Below the pieces are notes generated by a model. It worked only from the letters and a program-made list of their open reading frames with translations. It ran no database searches and was not told the origin of the DNA. 64,000 bases of DNA from Ochromonas danica (Eukaryota; Sar; Chrysophyceae; Chromulinales; Chromulinaceae), in NCBI GenBank assembly GCA_015146655.1, contig VKHL01000012.1, positions 1-64,000 of the forward strand, in the 5' to 3' direction. This document shows positions 50,753-62,363 of the stretch, piece after piece. Every line of letters begins with the position of its first letter. The first letter of the stretch is position 1. The translations under genes and the position numbers were made by a program.

Positions 50753-53503
50753 TCACTTCCCGAAGACAGTATTCCCCACTCGATTCCACCGATTCACAAT
50801 TCGCTGATAAACGCGGTAAGCAACAATGACATACCATCTGCTTTGCTTAATAGCAAAGAGGTCATTTGTCAGTTCTTCAAATAGCAGCTCTGCTTGTTCT
50901 TCTGTGACCACACCTTCAGCGAGTAAAGACTCCACAGCATCTTCTTGAGCATGCAGGATCCAACGTACTGCCAGTTTAGATAGTTGTCGCCTAACAATAG
51001 AGGGATGAATGTGTTTGAGCATCCCTCGTGCATATTCCACTACTTCACGAGATTCTTCTATCACCCGAATCTCTTCAGCTGTGGATGATTGTCCATCACC
51101 ACGAGCAAAGTAAAAGGGCATTTTCTTTTGTGCATATTGATGAGCTTCAATAAAGGACATCAAAAGATAGACAGCTTGAGAACAGCGATAATCTCTCAAG
51201 GTAATATCATGTTGATCAGAAGCAGAAGCAGCTGGTCCATTGTCCCGATCATCCGGCATGAGCGTATAGACATCACCATCAGCTTGTATAGGGTTGAAAG
51301 ACGTGCTATTGATAGATGAAAAAGGTAACGCAGAAGTTGTGGGAGAGTCCGAAAGAGCAGTCGTTGTTGAGAATGCTTTAGGCAAAGCTGCAGAAGCAGC
51401 CGTAGCACCACCCGGAGGTATGTAATCCGACCGCTTCATATTCTCCTCAAAGGCTGACAGTAAATCCTTGAAAAGTTGCTTCTTTGAACGAAAGATATAC
51501 TGCCAATCTTGTAGCCCAGGCCAAGATGTATGCTCCAATGCGACATCAATGGAGTTGAGCAAGGTGAAAGCAGCATTGGATTTGCGTGGCAGTCGGCCAC
51601 TACTAATTTGTTGCCAATAGCGACTGCGAACAATATTCAAGAAAGCTCGTCTAATATCTTGCATGCGAATATCCCCAAGAGGGAAATTGTTCCCAATATT
51701 CAGTGGGGGAGGTGGTGATTCAGCATCAGCATGACAGGTTTCAGGATTATAAACCGCAGGCAGAGAGACAGTTCGATATTGTCGAGCTTGGATAACAAAA
51801 CCTTGTTGTCCTCGGTCCTTTTGTAAGGCTATTTTGTGTAGCACATCTGATAGCGCATGATGATAGTCCTTCTCTTGATCATTGGCAGAGTTTTCAGTTG
51901 CCCGTCTCAACACAGTTTGTAGAGTTTCATCATTCTGATTTTGTCCTCTTGTAGGAGCCAAGTTAGCTATTGGAGAAGTTAACTGCAATTGGGCATCTCC
52001 TGAACTGACTGTTCTGGTAGTAGTAACGGTTAGGTTGTCATCTAATTGTCGCATGAAAGAGATGGAACGAATGACAAAATCAGGATCAATCATATCAGGA
52101 TGTTCGGACAGAATTTCTTCCAATAATTGAAATGCCTTTAAACGGATTGTCTTTCGAGCAAAATGATACATAATCTGATGTTCTTCATTATGATCTTCTT
52201 TCATCAATCCCAGCCTCCTCAAGACTGACCCGGCGGTGGTCGCATTCAATGTCAACGTTAGTGCAGCAACACCACCTACGATAAATAGCACACGATGTGA
52301 ATCATCCGCAGATATAGTGGTATCATCATTTTCTGTACTTTGAACTAAGCTTAAGGCCAAGCACATGCTCACAGCGCCTCTCAGACCACCCCATGTCAAG
52401 AAGGTCGCATCTTCTACTGTACATCCTTGACCAAGATGGCGCATGAATGGGTACATAATAACTACCATTAATCCACGAATAATAAATAGACCCATATATG
52501 TCAAGATAAGGTATCCAACTTCTCCAGCTCCAATATACTCTGCGGAGCGCAAAGTAATGATAATCCCAGCAAGAAAGAAGATGACCGTATTGCCAATCCA
52601 CTCAATCTCTGACCAAATCGACTTCATTGTATCAGGCTTAAGCACTAGTGGGTTGCCATATCTAGCTAAGACTAAAGCGGCAGTACAGCAGGTAATTACT
52701 CCACTAATCCCACACTGATACTCCGCCACATAAAACGACACGTAAGCACATAGAAGTGTAACAACTGTTTGAACGGTAGTGTCTTCTTCTTTCATTCTTC
52801 TATTCGCTATACTCATCACATAGAGTGTTGCAAGTCCAAAAACAATTCCAAGCAATGGAGATGCGATGATTACAGCCAGAAAGTAAAGCGCGATATTACG
52901 TGGAGTGACCTCAAAGTCAGGGTCAGTGGCAATAAGCGCATAGAGCAGGTTATATAGAACCAAGGCTGTTCCATCGTTCATCAGGGCTTCTCCAATGACC
53001 AGATATGTGAGTTTATTGGAAGCGCCCACTTTCTTGAGCAAAGCTACAACAGCCACAGGATCCGTCGCACAGAGAATAGCACCAAAGACGAAGCATAGAT
53101 GCCAACTCCAGGAATAAGCTGAAAAGCACCATTTTGCCATGGCAGCAGTAGCAAATGTGCCAAAGATCGCACCAGGTCCAGCCAAGAGAGTGGCATTGAG
53201 CACAGCACCTTTGACATGCTGGATATTGAGAGACATGGCCTCACCAAAGAGCAAAGCAGGTAAGAAGATATAGAGTACTAACTCAGGAGAGATATATTCC
53301 CAAGATTTCAAGGATTTATTAAGGTCTCCTCCTGTGGCAGCATTCCCAAAGATTGCAGAAATGATAATCCCAGCAAGAAAGACAATCACGGTATAAGGTG
53401 CCTTAGGAAAGTATCTAGATAAGAAATAAGTCACAACTGCACCACAAAAGACTGCAACAAAGAGTACTACGAGGTCATTCTCAGGATCACTATCCGAGGA
53501 CAT
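50753..53503 (-). CDS. CPA1-type Na+/H+ exchanger, SOS1/sperm-NHE-like
   Basis: Single exon, 916 residues. Twelve or so membrane segments fill the first 430 residues. Diagnostic segments are YIFLPALLFGEAMSLN, FGAILCATDPVAVVALLKKV (ion-site T-D-P), LVIGEALMNDGTALVLYNLL (N-D) and TWGGLRGAVSMCLALSLV. The ATDPVAVVALLKKVGAS form is that of the SOS1/NHE10 branch rather than vertebrate NHE1. A long cytosolic C-terminal part (about 470-916) has helical regions with many charged residues; no clear cyclic-nucleotide-binding signature was spotted. It exchanges Na+ (or K+) for H+ across plasma or endomembrane. The Met at 53503 was chosen over an upstream GTG. Confidence 0.9.
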   Translation of the reverse strand: MSSDSDPENDLVVLFVAVFCGAVVTYFLSRYFPKAPYTVIVFLAGIIISAIFGNAATGGDLNKSLKSWEYISPELVLYIFLPALLFGEAMSLNIQHVKGAVLNATLLAGPGAIFGTFATAAMAKWCFSAYSWSWHLCFVFGAILCATDPVAVVALLKKVGASNKLTYLVIGEALMNDGTALVLYNLLYALIATDPDFEVTPRNIALYFLAVIIASPLLGIVFGLATLYVMSIANRRMKEEDTTVQTVVTLLCAYVSFYVAEYQCGISGVITCCTAALVLARYGNPLVLKPDTMKSIWSEIEWIGNTVIFFLAGIIITLRSAEYIGAGEVGYLILTYMGLFIIRGLMVVIMYPFMRHLGQGCTVEDATFLTWGGLRGAVSMCLALSLVQSTENDDTTISADDSHRVLFIVGGVAALTLTLNATTAGSVLRRLGLMKEDHNEEHQIMYHFARKTIRLKAFQLLEEILSEHPDMIDPDFVIRSISFMRQLDDNLTVTTTRTVSSGDAQLQLTSPIANLAPTRGQNQNDETLQTVLRRATENSANDQEKDYHHALSDVLHKIALQKDRGQQGFVIQARQYRTVSLPAVYNPETCHADAESPPPPLNIGNNFPLGDIRMQDIRRAFLNIVRSRYWQQISSGRLPRKSNAAFTLLNSIDVALEHTSWPGLQDWQYIFRSKKQLFKDLLSAFEENMKRSDYIPPGGATAASAALPKAFSTTTALSDSPTTSALPFSSINSTSFNPIQADGDVYTLMPDDRDNGPAASASDQHDITLRDYRCSQAVYLLMSFIEAHQYAQKKMPFYFARGDGQSSTAEEIRVIEESREVVEYARGMLKHIHPSIVRRQLSKLAVRWILHAQEDAVESLLAEGVVTEEQAELLFEELTNDLFAIKQSRWYVIVAYRVYQRIVNRWNRVGNTVFGK

Positions 53504-53911
53504 GATTTCAACTGATGATTCTGCTTGTGTCGGGACAAAACAACACACAACAACAGTCTGAGAAACGCTTGGTAAAGTCGTATATTATGGGTTAAAAGTC
53601 ATAAAAACGAGAGGAAAGATGGAAATGCGGGGCAACGTCACTGCTGGATTGCATTAGAAGAAGAAAGAAGAACAAGTCAACGATAACAATCCATTCCATT
53701 CTCAATCCCCCCCCCCCCCCTGTCTTCTTCTTCTTCTTGTCATTCAAAGTGAATTATCTCTAGCTGTGAGAAGAAGATATAGAGTCGTGATTGGATTTTG
53801 ATTGAAGCATCATCTATCATCTCAAGAAGACTTGTTGTTGTTATTGCTATTGTTATTCTATTATCTGCTTTACTGTTTGCTACTTGCTGTTATTGTTGTC
53901 ATTACTATTGA
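53504..53911. other. Divergent promoter region with 14-C run
   Basis: It contains a C14 homopolymer at 53707-53720, CTTCTTCTT repeats and TTGTTATTG runs before the ATG at 53912. No gene seen. Confidence 0.6.
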
Positions 53912-55846
53912 ATGAAGTTTTGGATTTTGGTTTCTCTGTTTCTCGCTGCTACCAGGTGAGACATTCTGAATACTAACGAGTCCGCTGATAGTCTGACGTG
54001 TTGCTGTTGATGTGATGATAGAGTGTCTCAGACCTTCCATCTCCCTGGCAACCAGCTATTAGGACGATTACCACCTATTCTCCGTTCCTCCTCTTCTTCC
54101 ACGTCGTCGTCTTCTTCCTCCTCCTCCTCTACTAGTGAACTATTCGAAGCTCCGAATAAAGTCGACACCAAAACTCTTACGAGAAAAGAATATCTGATTG
54201 CTGTACGTAATCGTCTTTTCGCTGTAGAAGAACAGCTTTGGTTACATGAATATGCAAGTCATCACAAGAATGCGAAGTTCGTTCCACTCTCTGAGAAGAA
54301 GTTGGAAGCTTTGACCAAAGCCAAACATGATCTCTTAATGGAATATCCCTTGACACAATTGCATTTAGATCATGCTGATGCTCAACGTCAAAATCTTACT
54401 TATGCTGCCTTACATTTAGAACGATTAATTGAATCGTTTCATCGGCAAATGCCATTACCAATGAATCATGTCAATCAGATTGCTGTCTTGAGTTATTCTG
54501 GTCAGGTAATCAATCTCATGCGCGGACAAGGTGCTGCACATCACCGTCTTCTTCCATCCAATACACTGACTAACAGCAAAGTGAAGAGGCAGTTCCAACA
54601 TCCTACTTTCTCTTCCTCTGGCAAGTATGTTGCCTTTGCTGAAATGCACTTCCAAGCAGATGGTGACAAGATCTTAAGATCCGATGCCTTAGTCTTTGAA
54701 GTGCCTACTGATCCCATTAGCTTTGGGAGCTCTGATTCTACTCCTCTCTTCGATAGTGGAGATCTGCCTGGTGCGCCTTTCTTCTTGCGTTTTTCACCTA
54801 ATGAAGAGCAGCTGGCTATGCTTTGCTCTGCACCAAACAATGAGACCTCCATTGTTCTGATGGATTGGGCAAAATATCATCGCAAAGATATGTGGACAAC
54901 CCAAGCTGGCTTATCGAAGCTTCTTTCTCGTAAAGCGTTGACTTTAATGAAGGGCAAGCCAGTCTTCTTCACTTACACCACTTCATCAGCTCAAAATGCT
55001 ACCATTGTTGCTCATTGTTCTCAGGAAGTACCTGACGAACAAAATCGCACTATGATCACTCAGAAGGCTGTTTGGATGCTTGCTAAGCAAGACACTGGTG
55101 GAGTGCAAGACTTCACTTGGAAGAAGGTTTCTTCTTGTGATAATATTCGTTGGAACACGCCTATTTGCCACTCTGCTGGTGGTGGGGATAATGTCTTGGT
55201 CGTGGAAGATGGACATTTAGTTTCGAAGGCTTTGTCCAGATGGAAGCGCAATGCTGATGGAAGCCTCAAATCCAAACGACTTATGCCCGTGCATGGACAA
55301 GTCCATTTCCTTGTTTCACCTGACAGTAGTCGTTGTGTAGTTCTGGAAGGTGATATTAACGTGGGATATTATGCCATGACTGTGATTGAAGGAGAGTCTG
55401 CCTTAGATCCTGCCTCCCCAGATATGGGCAAGCGCTATGAGCTACCTAACCCCAAGCTGACCGTTGCCTTTTGGTTCTCTCCAGATAGTACCAAAGTGCT
55501 CTGTCTATCCTCGGTGGATAAAAGCAAAGAAGATGTTTCCATCCAAAAGAGTAACTTCAGGGTGGGTCTAAATGCTGAGATGCAATGGTATGTGTACAAT
55601 TTCCCGCTGGAAGAGATGCGCGAATATGATGTCTTCAAGCCCACGCCATACTTCATGAAAACCTACGTGCCTTTCTTCACGAAATATGCTCAGGTATATA
55701 ACCCTTGGGCACCTGATTCGAGAAGCTTCATTTATATGACATCATCTGGTCTTTGCCACACACCTCTGGTGGGCAGCAAGTACAGCTTGGGAATGGACAA
55801 ATGGCAGAATGAAGGTGCAACATTTGGCACATGGTCACACCAATAG
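53912..55846 (+). CDS. Signal-peptide protein with TolB/DPP4-like beta-propeller, 2 exons
   Basis: Exons 53912-53955 and 54022-55846 give 622 residues. The tiny first exon encodes a signal peptide (MKFWILVSLFLAAT); exon 2 continues RVSQTFHLPGNQLLGRLPP, then a poly-Ser stretch, which together resemble a bipartite plastid presequence with a Phe. After a helical region (TRKEYLIAVRNRLFAVEEQL) come repeated beta blades: HPTFSSSGKYVAFAEMH, FLRFSPNEEQLAML, HFLVSPDSSRCVVLEGD, AFWFSPDSTKVLCLSS and YNPWAPDSRSFIYMTSS. The S-P-D/F-S-P pattern matches TolB/dipeptidyl-peptidase-IV N-terminal propellers. No hydrolase domain follows, so it is probably a binding protein. Confidence 0.75.
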
Positions 55847-56009
55847 TTGATGCTTCCCTTCGAAAATCTCGTTTCTAAACGCTTAAACTTCCATGGCTAT
55901 AATGTAACATCTATGAAAAGACCTTTTCCTTACCGACCCCCGTTACAATAGAATAGCAACATGTTAGAAACAAAGCTATTCACTATATACAAACACACTT
56001 GAAACTATC
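55847..56009. other. Short convergent spacer
   Basis: 3' UTRs of the propeller gene and the WD40 gene, nothing else seen. Confidence 0.4.
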
Positions 56010-59000
56010 TCAGACAGTTCTTCCCGTTGGAATCAATCCCATTACACCATCTTTGAACAAGTAATTCTCCACCAAGTCATCAACTTGTTGACTTCTCTGT
56101 TCCCTGAAAGTCTTTTGATGGATGTCACCATAGATATCCGAGGCGTTTAACTCTAAACGATAGTTGGGCAAGCCTGCCTTGTCCATCGTTGAGTACAAGC
56201 CATAGCGCTGGTTATAGCGAATTCGATTTTGACTACGACCATCAAAGCAACAAGTACATGTCAGATACTATATAGTGATAGAGGTATGGACGAGAGGTTT
56301 ACCTGCTGCTACCAGATGCTTGGTTGTTGAAAAAGAGATTCAAGTTAATGCGTGGATCAGGGACTTGTAATAATGACCATTCTTCATCAGACAAGCCAAT
56401 TTCACTTCGTAAATCATCACTGGTACGCAGCATTCGATCTCGTCTTACAGGTCGAGTGGCAGTTGTTGTTGGAGTAACTTTGGCATCTGCTTTCAACTCC
56501 TTGACGATGTCTTGAAGATCACGCTCGTCAAGATACTGAGCAGCAGGAAGAGTAGTATATCGTCTTTCTTGTGTTTGTACAGTAGACTTCACCGCAGCAT
56601 GACGACGATCAGACTCTGTAGTTTGTAAGGTACTCACAGACACCAAATCATCTTCCCGCAACTCCAATTCATTTTGCATATCACTAAGACGAGCCTCCAA
56701 GACTTTTGCTGAATGCAAAGCTGGATGTGTGAAAGAGTTCTTTGGTTCATAAGGACTTGGTTCATATTCCACCTTCTGAACACTTGGTGTTTGTTGAATT
56801 GGAATTGGCGAGGCTGGTTCTTGTGGTTGAAATCGTTTTGGTTGCTCCACACTTCCAGAAGCAGTTTTCTTCGAAGCTGGTGAGGATGATAATAAGGCTT
56901 GCTCTCGAACCACACGCGGTAGTGGCCGTGGCACTTCTTCATTCTCATCGATGCTAGAGCCAACAGCTGCAGCCTTCCTGCGAGCCTTGTTATTGTTATT
57001 AACCTCTGAAGGCAAGCGGTTCGAAGCAACAGAAGTCTGAGGAGCAGAAGATGAGGAGCTACCACCAACAACAGCCGCAGCAGCAGTGTCAGTTGAGCTC
57101 TTTGGAGGAAGAGAAGGTTGATTGGAGAAAGGTCTTTGTACACTGACTTGACTGCTCACTGGCTGCTCGACGCGAGGCCATATTTCAATCGAACTTCCTG
57201 GAGAGATTACCTCTTGGGAGGCATTGCTTTTCTTGGCAGCAGGAGAAGGAGTAGAGAGCTTAGTATTACCATGTCCAGCAGAGGAAGGGGAAGAAGCGCG
57301 ATGACGTGGAGCACCTGCAAAGCTGAGGTCAGATGGCTGATGTAGACCCATAGCTTTCAGATCTATACCAGCTATACCAGAAGATAGTCTTGTTTCTCTA
57401 ACAGAAGACGCTTCGTCTTGTTCAGATGCTGTGCGGTCATGATCAGAGTCATCTCCACCACTAAAAGGATGGTGGATCAGTTGATCAAGTGAATAGATTT
57501 CAACCTTGTTGTTATGTCCTGCAATAAGCAATTCATGCCCAACTCCCCTGCTTGTGGCGGTAGGATGGTTGTTGAAGGCACAAGCAACTATCGGAACGTC
57601 ATGCATTTCCTCTCTGATTGGCACGAATCCTTCAGTGAGCGAAGGATTCTCTGCCTGCAATACTTTCTTCACAGCTACTTTGATTAATTGAGGGGCAAAC
57701 TTTGTTTTGAGACGTTCTAGCTCAGGTGGTTCAATAGCGAAGATGTCATCAGGAATGTCATCGTTAGGCAGTGAAGGAGGAGGTGCTGTTGGAGGGGGTG
57801 GAGGAGGTGGTACATCAATACTCAACGAAAGACCTTCCTGAGAAGGTAGTTTGGAGGATAGACCTCCTTCTTCATAATCCACGGAGAGGTTATTAGTCAT
57901 CACAGGACTTTGCCATGTCGAGCCGTAGATTCGCACCAAACCTTTCGTGTCTGACAGAGCAAGAAGGACTTGTGGAACCTCTGGAGTAGTGAACCTTCTC
58001 CTAGGAGAGCGAGGAGGACCATCCAGCATCAGTCCCATATGTGTCAGATCTTCAGTGAGAGAGAGATGGATTATGGGTTGATCAGAAGGCTGAAGCAGAG
58101 CAACGAGATGACAGAATTCTCTCCCATCCACTCCTTCTGATGGTCCATTCTCTTCTTCTGAAGTGGGTGAGATTAGCTTTTGGACTAGTTTCCCATCCAT
58201 CTTCCAAATATGAACAGTCCCTACAGCAGTTCCCGCGGTGAGATAAAGTCTCTCTCTGTCCTCTGTCATGAAACAATCCAATGAGAGGATATGTGTTGAT
58301 AACGTATCCAACACCTTCCAAGGGCATATATCCAGTCCCTTAGCTGTGCTACAAGAGACTTGCCAGAGACGGACTGCTCTGTCTATGGAGGCAGTGGCTA
58401 GCAGATAACAACTGCTGCGAGCCGCACCTAACGCTGGTTGAGAGAGAATCCAACTCAATGCAAATACAGGTCCATGATGAATCTTCTTGATGATGTTGTA
58501 AGATGGTAAGAAAGGGTGATAAGCAGCTCGTGGTGTAGGTTTGATCAATGATGATTTCTTTCGTTTATCACGTGATGTTATGACTTGTATTGTATCCAGT
58601 AGTTGGAGAAGAAGAAGACGAACATGACCTGATTCATCTCCTGATGCTAACAGGTCTCCTCCTGAAGAAACTGCTAAAGAAGTGATTCGCGTGGCGTGGC
58701 CGACAATCTCCATGACAGGCGAGCCGTGCACATAGCCTGGCTGATTTCGTGCAAATGTGGTAAGCAAGGGTACCTTTTCCTCACTTTCGTCATCTTTAGG
58801 ATAGAAAGGTAAGGAAGTATAACAGAGAGTCTTGGAGATGCCCAAGAGAAAGATGATCTCATGTGGACGAGATGGAATGGTCACCATTTTGTCCCAGTGA
58901 GAGTTGATGACTTTCTCTTCAGATTCAGATTCTTCATGTGCAGAAATGAATCGACGGAATAGGACTGAATATCCTAAGACCTTGTCTTTGTTCAGGTCGT

Positions 59001-59169
59001 GAACCTCTAGTGAGCCATCAGTGAAACACAGCCAAAGTCGACGTTCTACAGCTTTGTCCCAAGCAGCGGAAAAGACACGATTATTGGTCTTCTTCGTTGA
59101 GGTTGATGACACACATAAGCGATATCCTGTCTCTTGTGCACTCTCTAGAATCTCATCTCCTTCCAACAT
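56010..59169 (-). CDS. WD40-repeat protein with long disordered C-terminal half, 2 exons
   Basis: Exons 59169-56303 and 56232-56010 give 1029 residues. The N-terminal half contains WD-like repeats: HATRITSLAVSSGGDLLASG, HHGPVFALSWILSQ with LLATASIDRAVRLWQV, ILSLDCFMTEDRERLYLTAG with VGTVHIWKM, and a blade with LLIAGHNNKVEIYSL further on. The second half is Ser/Pro-rich with a Pro run (VPPPPPPPTAPPP) and ends in a helical, charged region; the final exon (RYNQRYGLYSTMDKAG, then LVENYLFKDGVMGLIP) is a conserved-looking tail. WD40 proteins act as scaffolds; partner unknown. The Pro run might bind SH3, WW or EVH1 domains. It is divergent from the FNR-like gene by about 200 bp. Confidence 0.78.
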
Positions 59170-59370
59170 GATGTTATCTCATAATGTAATGATGACAGCA
59201 CAAAGCATCAAATTCAAACCACCTCCGCTTAGAACTGTTGGACAACCCAAACCCGAATCCAGCCCATTGGACCACCCAACAGGCCAAGTTAACTTAACGG
59301 CTACTCCGTAGTTGTTGGCGGTCGGCTCTTTGCCCACTTGGCCAATTCCAATTTGGAATCCCATTTCATC

Positions 59371-60646
59371 ATGACTTTCAGTATATATCTAGTCTCGTTG
59401 CTTGCAGTTAGTCTTCTTTATAGTTCTTCAGATGCATTTAGATATCCTAGCCGAGCTCTTTCACCTTCATTGAGTCGATGGAAGACAATCCATCAGTCAA
59501 CTTTGCCAATTCGAAAATCAGCCCAACCATTACAGTCAGTTTTGACGTTAGACCGGCCGGTTGTACCTCAATCTAGCCCATTAGTAAGGAAGATATGGAT
59601 GGCTGTAGCGGTTGCTGCTCTTTTGCTCAACTTTCTCTTGTCTGAAGGTCTGCGCCAGAAAGTGATTGACGCCTGGCAGTATCTATGGGCCTCTCTCACA
59701 CTGAATGAGAATAATGTCTTCATACAGTTCATTCAGACGATCAAGGAGTCGTTTGGTCGCAAGTTGAAGAAAGAGGAGGCTCAGGAGGTGGTGGATTCTC
59801 CCTGGAGACCCTGTACCTTCCTCAGCATGGAAGACCTCAACGATCGCATCCGGAAGTACACTTTTAGTGTTGTTGATAAAGATAGAAAGAAAGCAATCTT
59901 TCCACCTGGACAAAAGGTATCGTTTACTTTCGCCTTTTGGGTTTTTTGTTTATTGTTTTCACTAATTGTTGTTGTTTGGTGTTGTTGTGTTATGTTATGC
60001 TGTACAGGTGGTCATGTGTACTATCAACAAGCATGGGGAATATGTGAAAACATCTTATTTTGCTCGCAATCATCCGCAATTCCCTAATCAGTTTGAGGTG
60101 TTCGGATCAACAGACTTCACTCTGCAGCAGCAGAGAGCGCAATGCGCCTTGACCTATCTCCCTCTCGTGCTGCCTGAGCAGAAAGGTCATCCCATTCAGA
60201 AAGCCGTTGTGGCTTTCCGGAAAGGTGAAAATGTCATTGACTATCGTGGCAATGAGACCATTCGCTCTCTCTCACTCGTTGCCAGTGGCTTGGGTATCGT
60301 TCCAATCGTTCAAGTACTCAAGACGGTGCTCACATCGGATGACGTAGCTATGGATAAGTGCCATTTGCTATGGATCAATGATAAAAAAGATGACTTCATT
60401 CTCGACGAAGAGGTGGCGTTTTTGGAGGATAGCAATCCAGACAATCTGGAGGTTCTCCGTGTTGCCAATCCTGACATCCATATCGAAGACAGCCCGCTCA
60501 ATCCAGATATCAAAGCTGTCCTAGGTAATTATACAACTGGATCAGTCGCAATGATAGCTGGTTCGGTGCCTATCGCGGAGAAGTTCATTCCTTCATTCGA
60601 AGCTCTTCAGTATCCTGCAGAAAATATAATTTACATTCCTGTCTAG
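59371..60646 (+). CDS. Plastid-targeted FNR/cytochrome-b5-reductase-like oxidoreductase, 2 exons
   Basis: Exons 59371-59916 and 60008-60646 give 394 residues. The start MTFSIYLVSLLAVSLLYSSS is a signal peptide, then DAFRYPSRALSPSLSRWK, a Phe-plus-basic/Ser transit motif. A further membrane helix follows (IWMAVAVAALLLNFLLSEG). The C-terminal region resembles a ferredoxin-NADP reductase-type fold: RKYTFSVVDKDR with PPGQKVVM (FAD-lobe strands), SLVASGLGIVPIVQVLK (the G-x-G-x-x-P nucleotide site), LLWINDKKDDFILDEE, and a terminal YIPV. The usual FAD motif R-x-Y-S/T is weak (RKYTFS), so the cofactor is uncertain. Probable electron-transfer flavoprotein of plastid membranes. Confidence 0.68.
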
Positions 60647-60997
60647 TGAAACCTTTGTAGATGAGTTGTTAGCATTCTTTTAGTGACCTTGGAGGTTAAA
60701 TTGTTTTATTCTTGTGGTGGTATTTAACCGATCAAAGCCTCTATGAATACTCCCACTGGACCACCTATTCTATATCCATAATATAGTTCTGGAGTGGGTG
60801 GCTGAATACTCAAACTCTGGTCATGGGGTTTGGTGTTCGTTTTACCGGGTTTAGCCACTTACTTTCTTTTTACCGGGTTTCGCCGCCCACACCACCTTCT
60901 TCAACCCATCTTCTCCACACCCCGCGCAGTAATACTGTTGAGAAGCTGCCACAAAACAAGAAGGAAGAGCACGAACAATGATGGTCACAACATAGCA
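60647..60997. other. Intergenic region with TTTTACCGGGTTT repeats
   Basis: Two copies of TTTTACCGGGTTT lie at about 60840-60852 and 60869-60881, inside the likely 5' UTR of the next gene. A short upstream ORF starts at about 60978. Confidence 0.45.
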
Positions 60998-61885
60998 ATG
61001 CTGCAGATAAATGGCAAGTCGACTTCAATTCATGATCGAGGAGGTACAGAGAAGCCTCTTTTAGCACCCAAGAAGCCTTCCAAAGCTATGAAGGCAACCA
61101 CTGTGGTATTGCCTCCCATTCGTCAGAAAAAGAAAGCAGCCCCTGCCAAGCAGTCATCAAGTACCAAGCCTTCTCCTGGAGTACATGATTCTTCTATCAC
61201 TATGATTGATCGCCCTGCACCAGCTAGAACTTCCTCCGCCTCTCTCCCTGCACCCAGTCGCTCCGCTCTGGAAGAGGCTCTCTATCAGCTTTCTTTACCA
61301 GCACGGCTGGATGATGGATCCTCAGGGAAGGTCAGGATTCGATATAGTCACTATCAGAAGCTCTTCCCTGTTCATAATGGTGTTTTGAAATGGGAAGATG
61401 TGGACAATGAGTATTCATTTTCATTTGTTTTTAAAGGACGCTATCAGCGCCGACTTGTCTTTGTCTCTTCCCATCCCACCAACCCAAAGCTTCCACCCAT
61501 TATCCAACTCAATGTATCTCATGATGCTATTTTACGCTCTGGTATGCTGTCTGATATGGACAAAGTTGCTGATCGCGATGAAGATGGGAACTATTTTATC
61601 AACCTCAAGGACAACGACGACCTCTTAGCCGTCATAGAAGAGGATCCTGTTGCAGGAGTTGGAATAGATGGACTCACTCTTATCAAGGAGCCTTTACAAG
61701 CAGTTCAACTGTCCGCACTTTCAGGGAAGGTGGTAGCTGGTGAGGATCGAAAAGGTCTCACTGAATCAATGCATTTGATTACCAAAGAGCTAAAAGCCTT
61801 GTCACCAAACGAGCTACAAAGTGACCTTGCGAAAGACCTTATTGAGAGGAGAGATCTAGAGGATGTTCTTTTCGCATCCACTTAG
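60998..61885 (+). CDS. Unrecognised protein, basic/Ser-rich N terminus
   Basis: A 295-residue protein from the first ATG that gives a sensible start (MLQINGKSTSIHDRGG). The frame is open further upstream without an ATG, so an upstream exon is possible. The N-terminal third is basic and Pro/Ser/Lys-rich (PIRQKKKAAPAKQSSS). The middle looks folded: RIRYSHYQKLFPVHNGVLKW, then FKGRYQRRLVFVSSHP and IQLNVSHDAILRSG. The end has VAGVGIDGLTLIKEPL and a charged helix (LIERRDLEDVLF). No domain is recognised. Confidence 0.55.
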   Translation: MLQINGKSTSIHDRGGTEKPLLAPKKPSKAMKATTVVLPPIRQKKKAAPAKQSSSTKPSPGVHDSSITMIDRPAPARTSSASLPAPSRSALEEALYQLSLPARLDDGSSGKVRIRYSHYQKLFPVHNGVLKWEDVDNEYSFSFVFKGRYQRRLVFVSSHPTNPKLPPIIQLNVSHDAILRSGMLSDMDKVADRDEDGNYFINLKDNDDLLAVIEEDPVAGVGIDGLTLIKEPLQAVQLSALSGKVVAGEDRKGLTESMHLITKELKALSPNELQSDLAKDLIERRDLEDVLFAST

Positions 61886-62363
61886 AATAACCGCATTTTC
61901 TTCCCTACTTGAGTCTCTTCCCAACATATTGATTAGAGAAGAGTTGTATTTGATAGAAAGAGCTGTAACATAGCACATGTTTTCCAACAGATGCAGTGAA
62001 ACGAAGATGTGTTTTCCAATTATCCTTGTGTGGCTGTCAAAGTTTGGTGGTATGTGAGATCGCCCTCACTGTGCAGGGGTGAGCGTGCAGATGTGGCGAT
62101 GCGGGGCGAGCTGACAAGCGTGCGCGCGGGGGTGCATGAGGCGGACATGCGCTGGGAAGAAGTCTGAGCCATCCTTCCTTCAATCTTCTTGATGACATTC
62201 ATTAATCAACACCTTGTTTATCACTAAACAAATAACTAGCAAAGTTTTTTTGCGATCTTCAAATCTCTCTCGTTTTCCTTTGCTTTCTAAGTCGTTTTGA
62301 CTTTACCCGCAAGATTTTATTTTTTAGAGAATTGTTACGTATCTGAAAAGAATCCATTATATT
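61886..62363. other. Intergenic region, nothing sure
   Basis: GC-rich at 62080-62160 (GCGTGCGCGCGGGGG), then AT-rich toward the next ATG. No gene seen. Confidence 0.4.
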
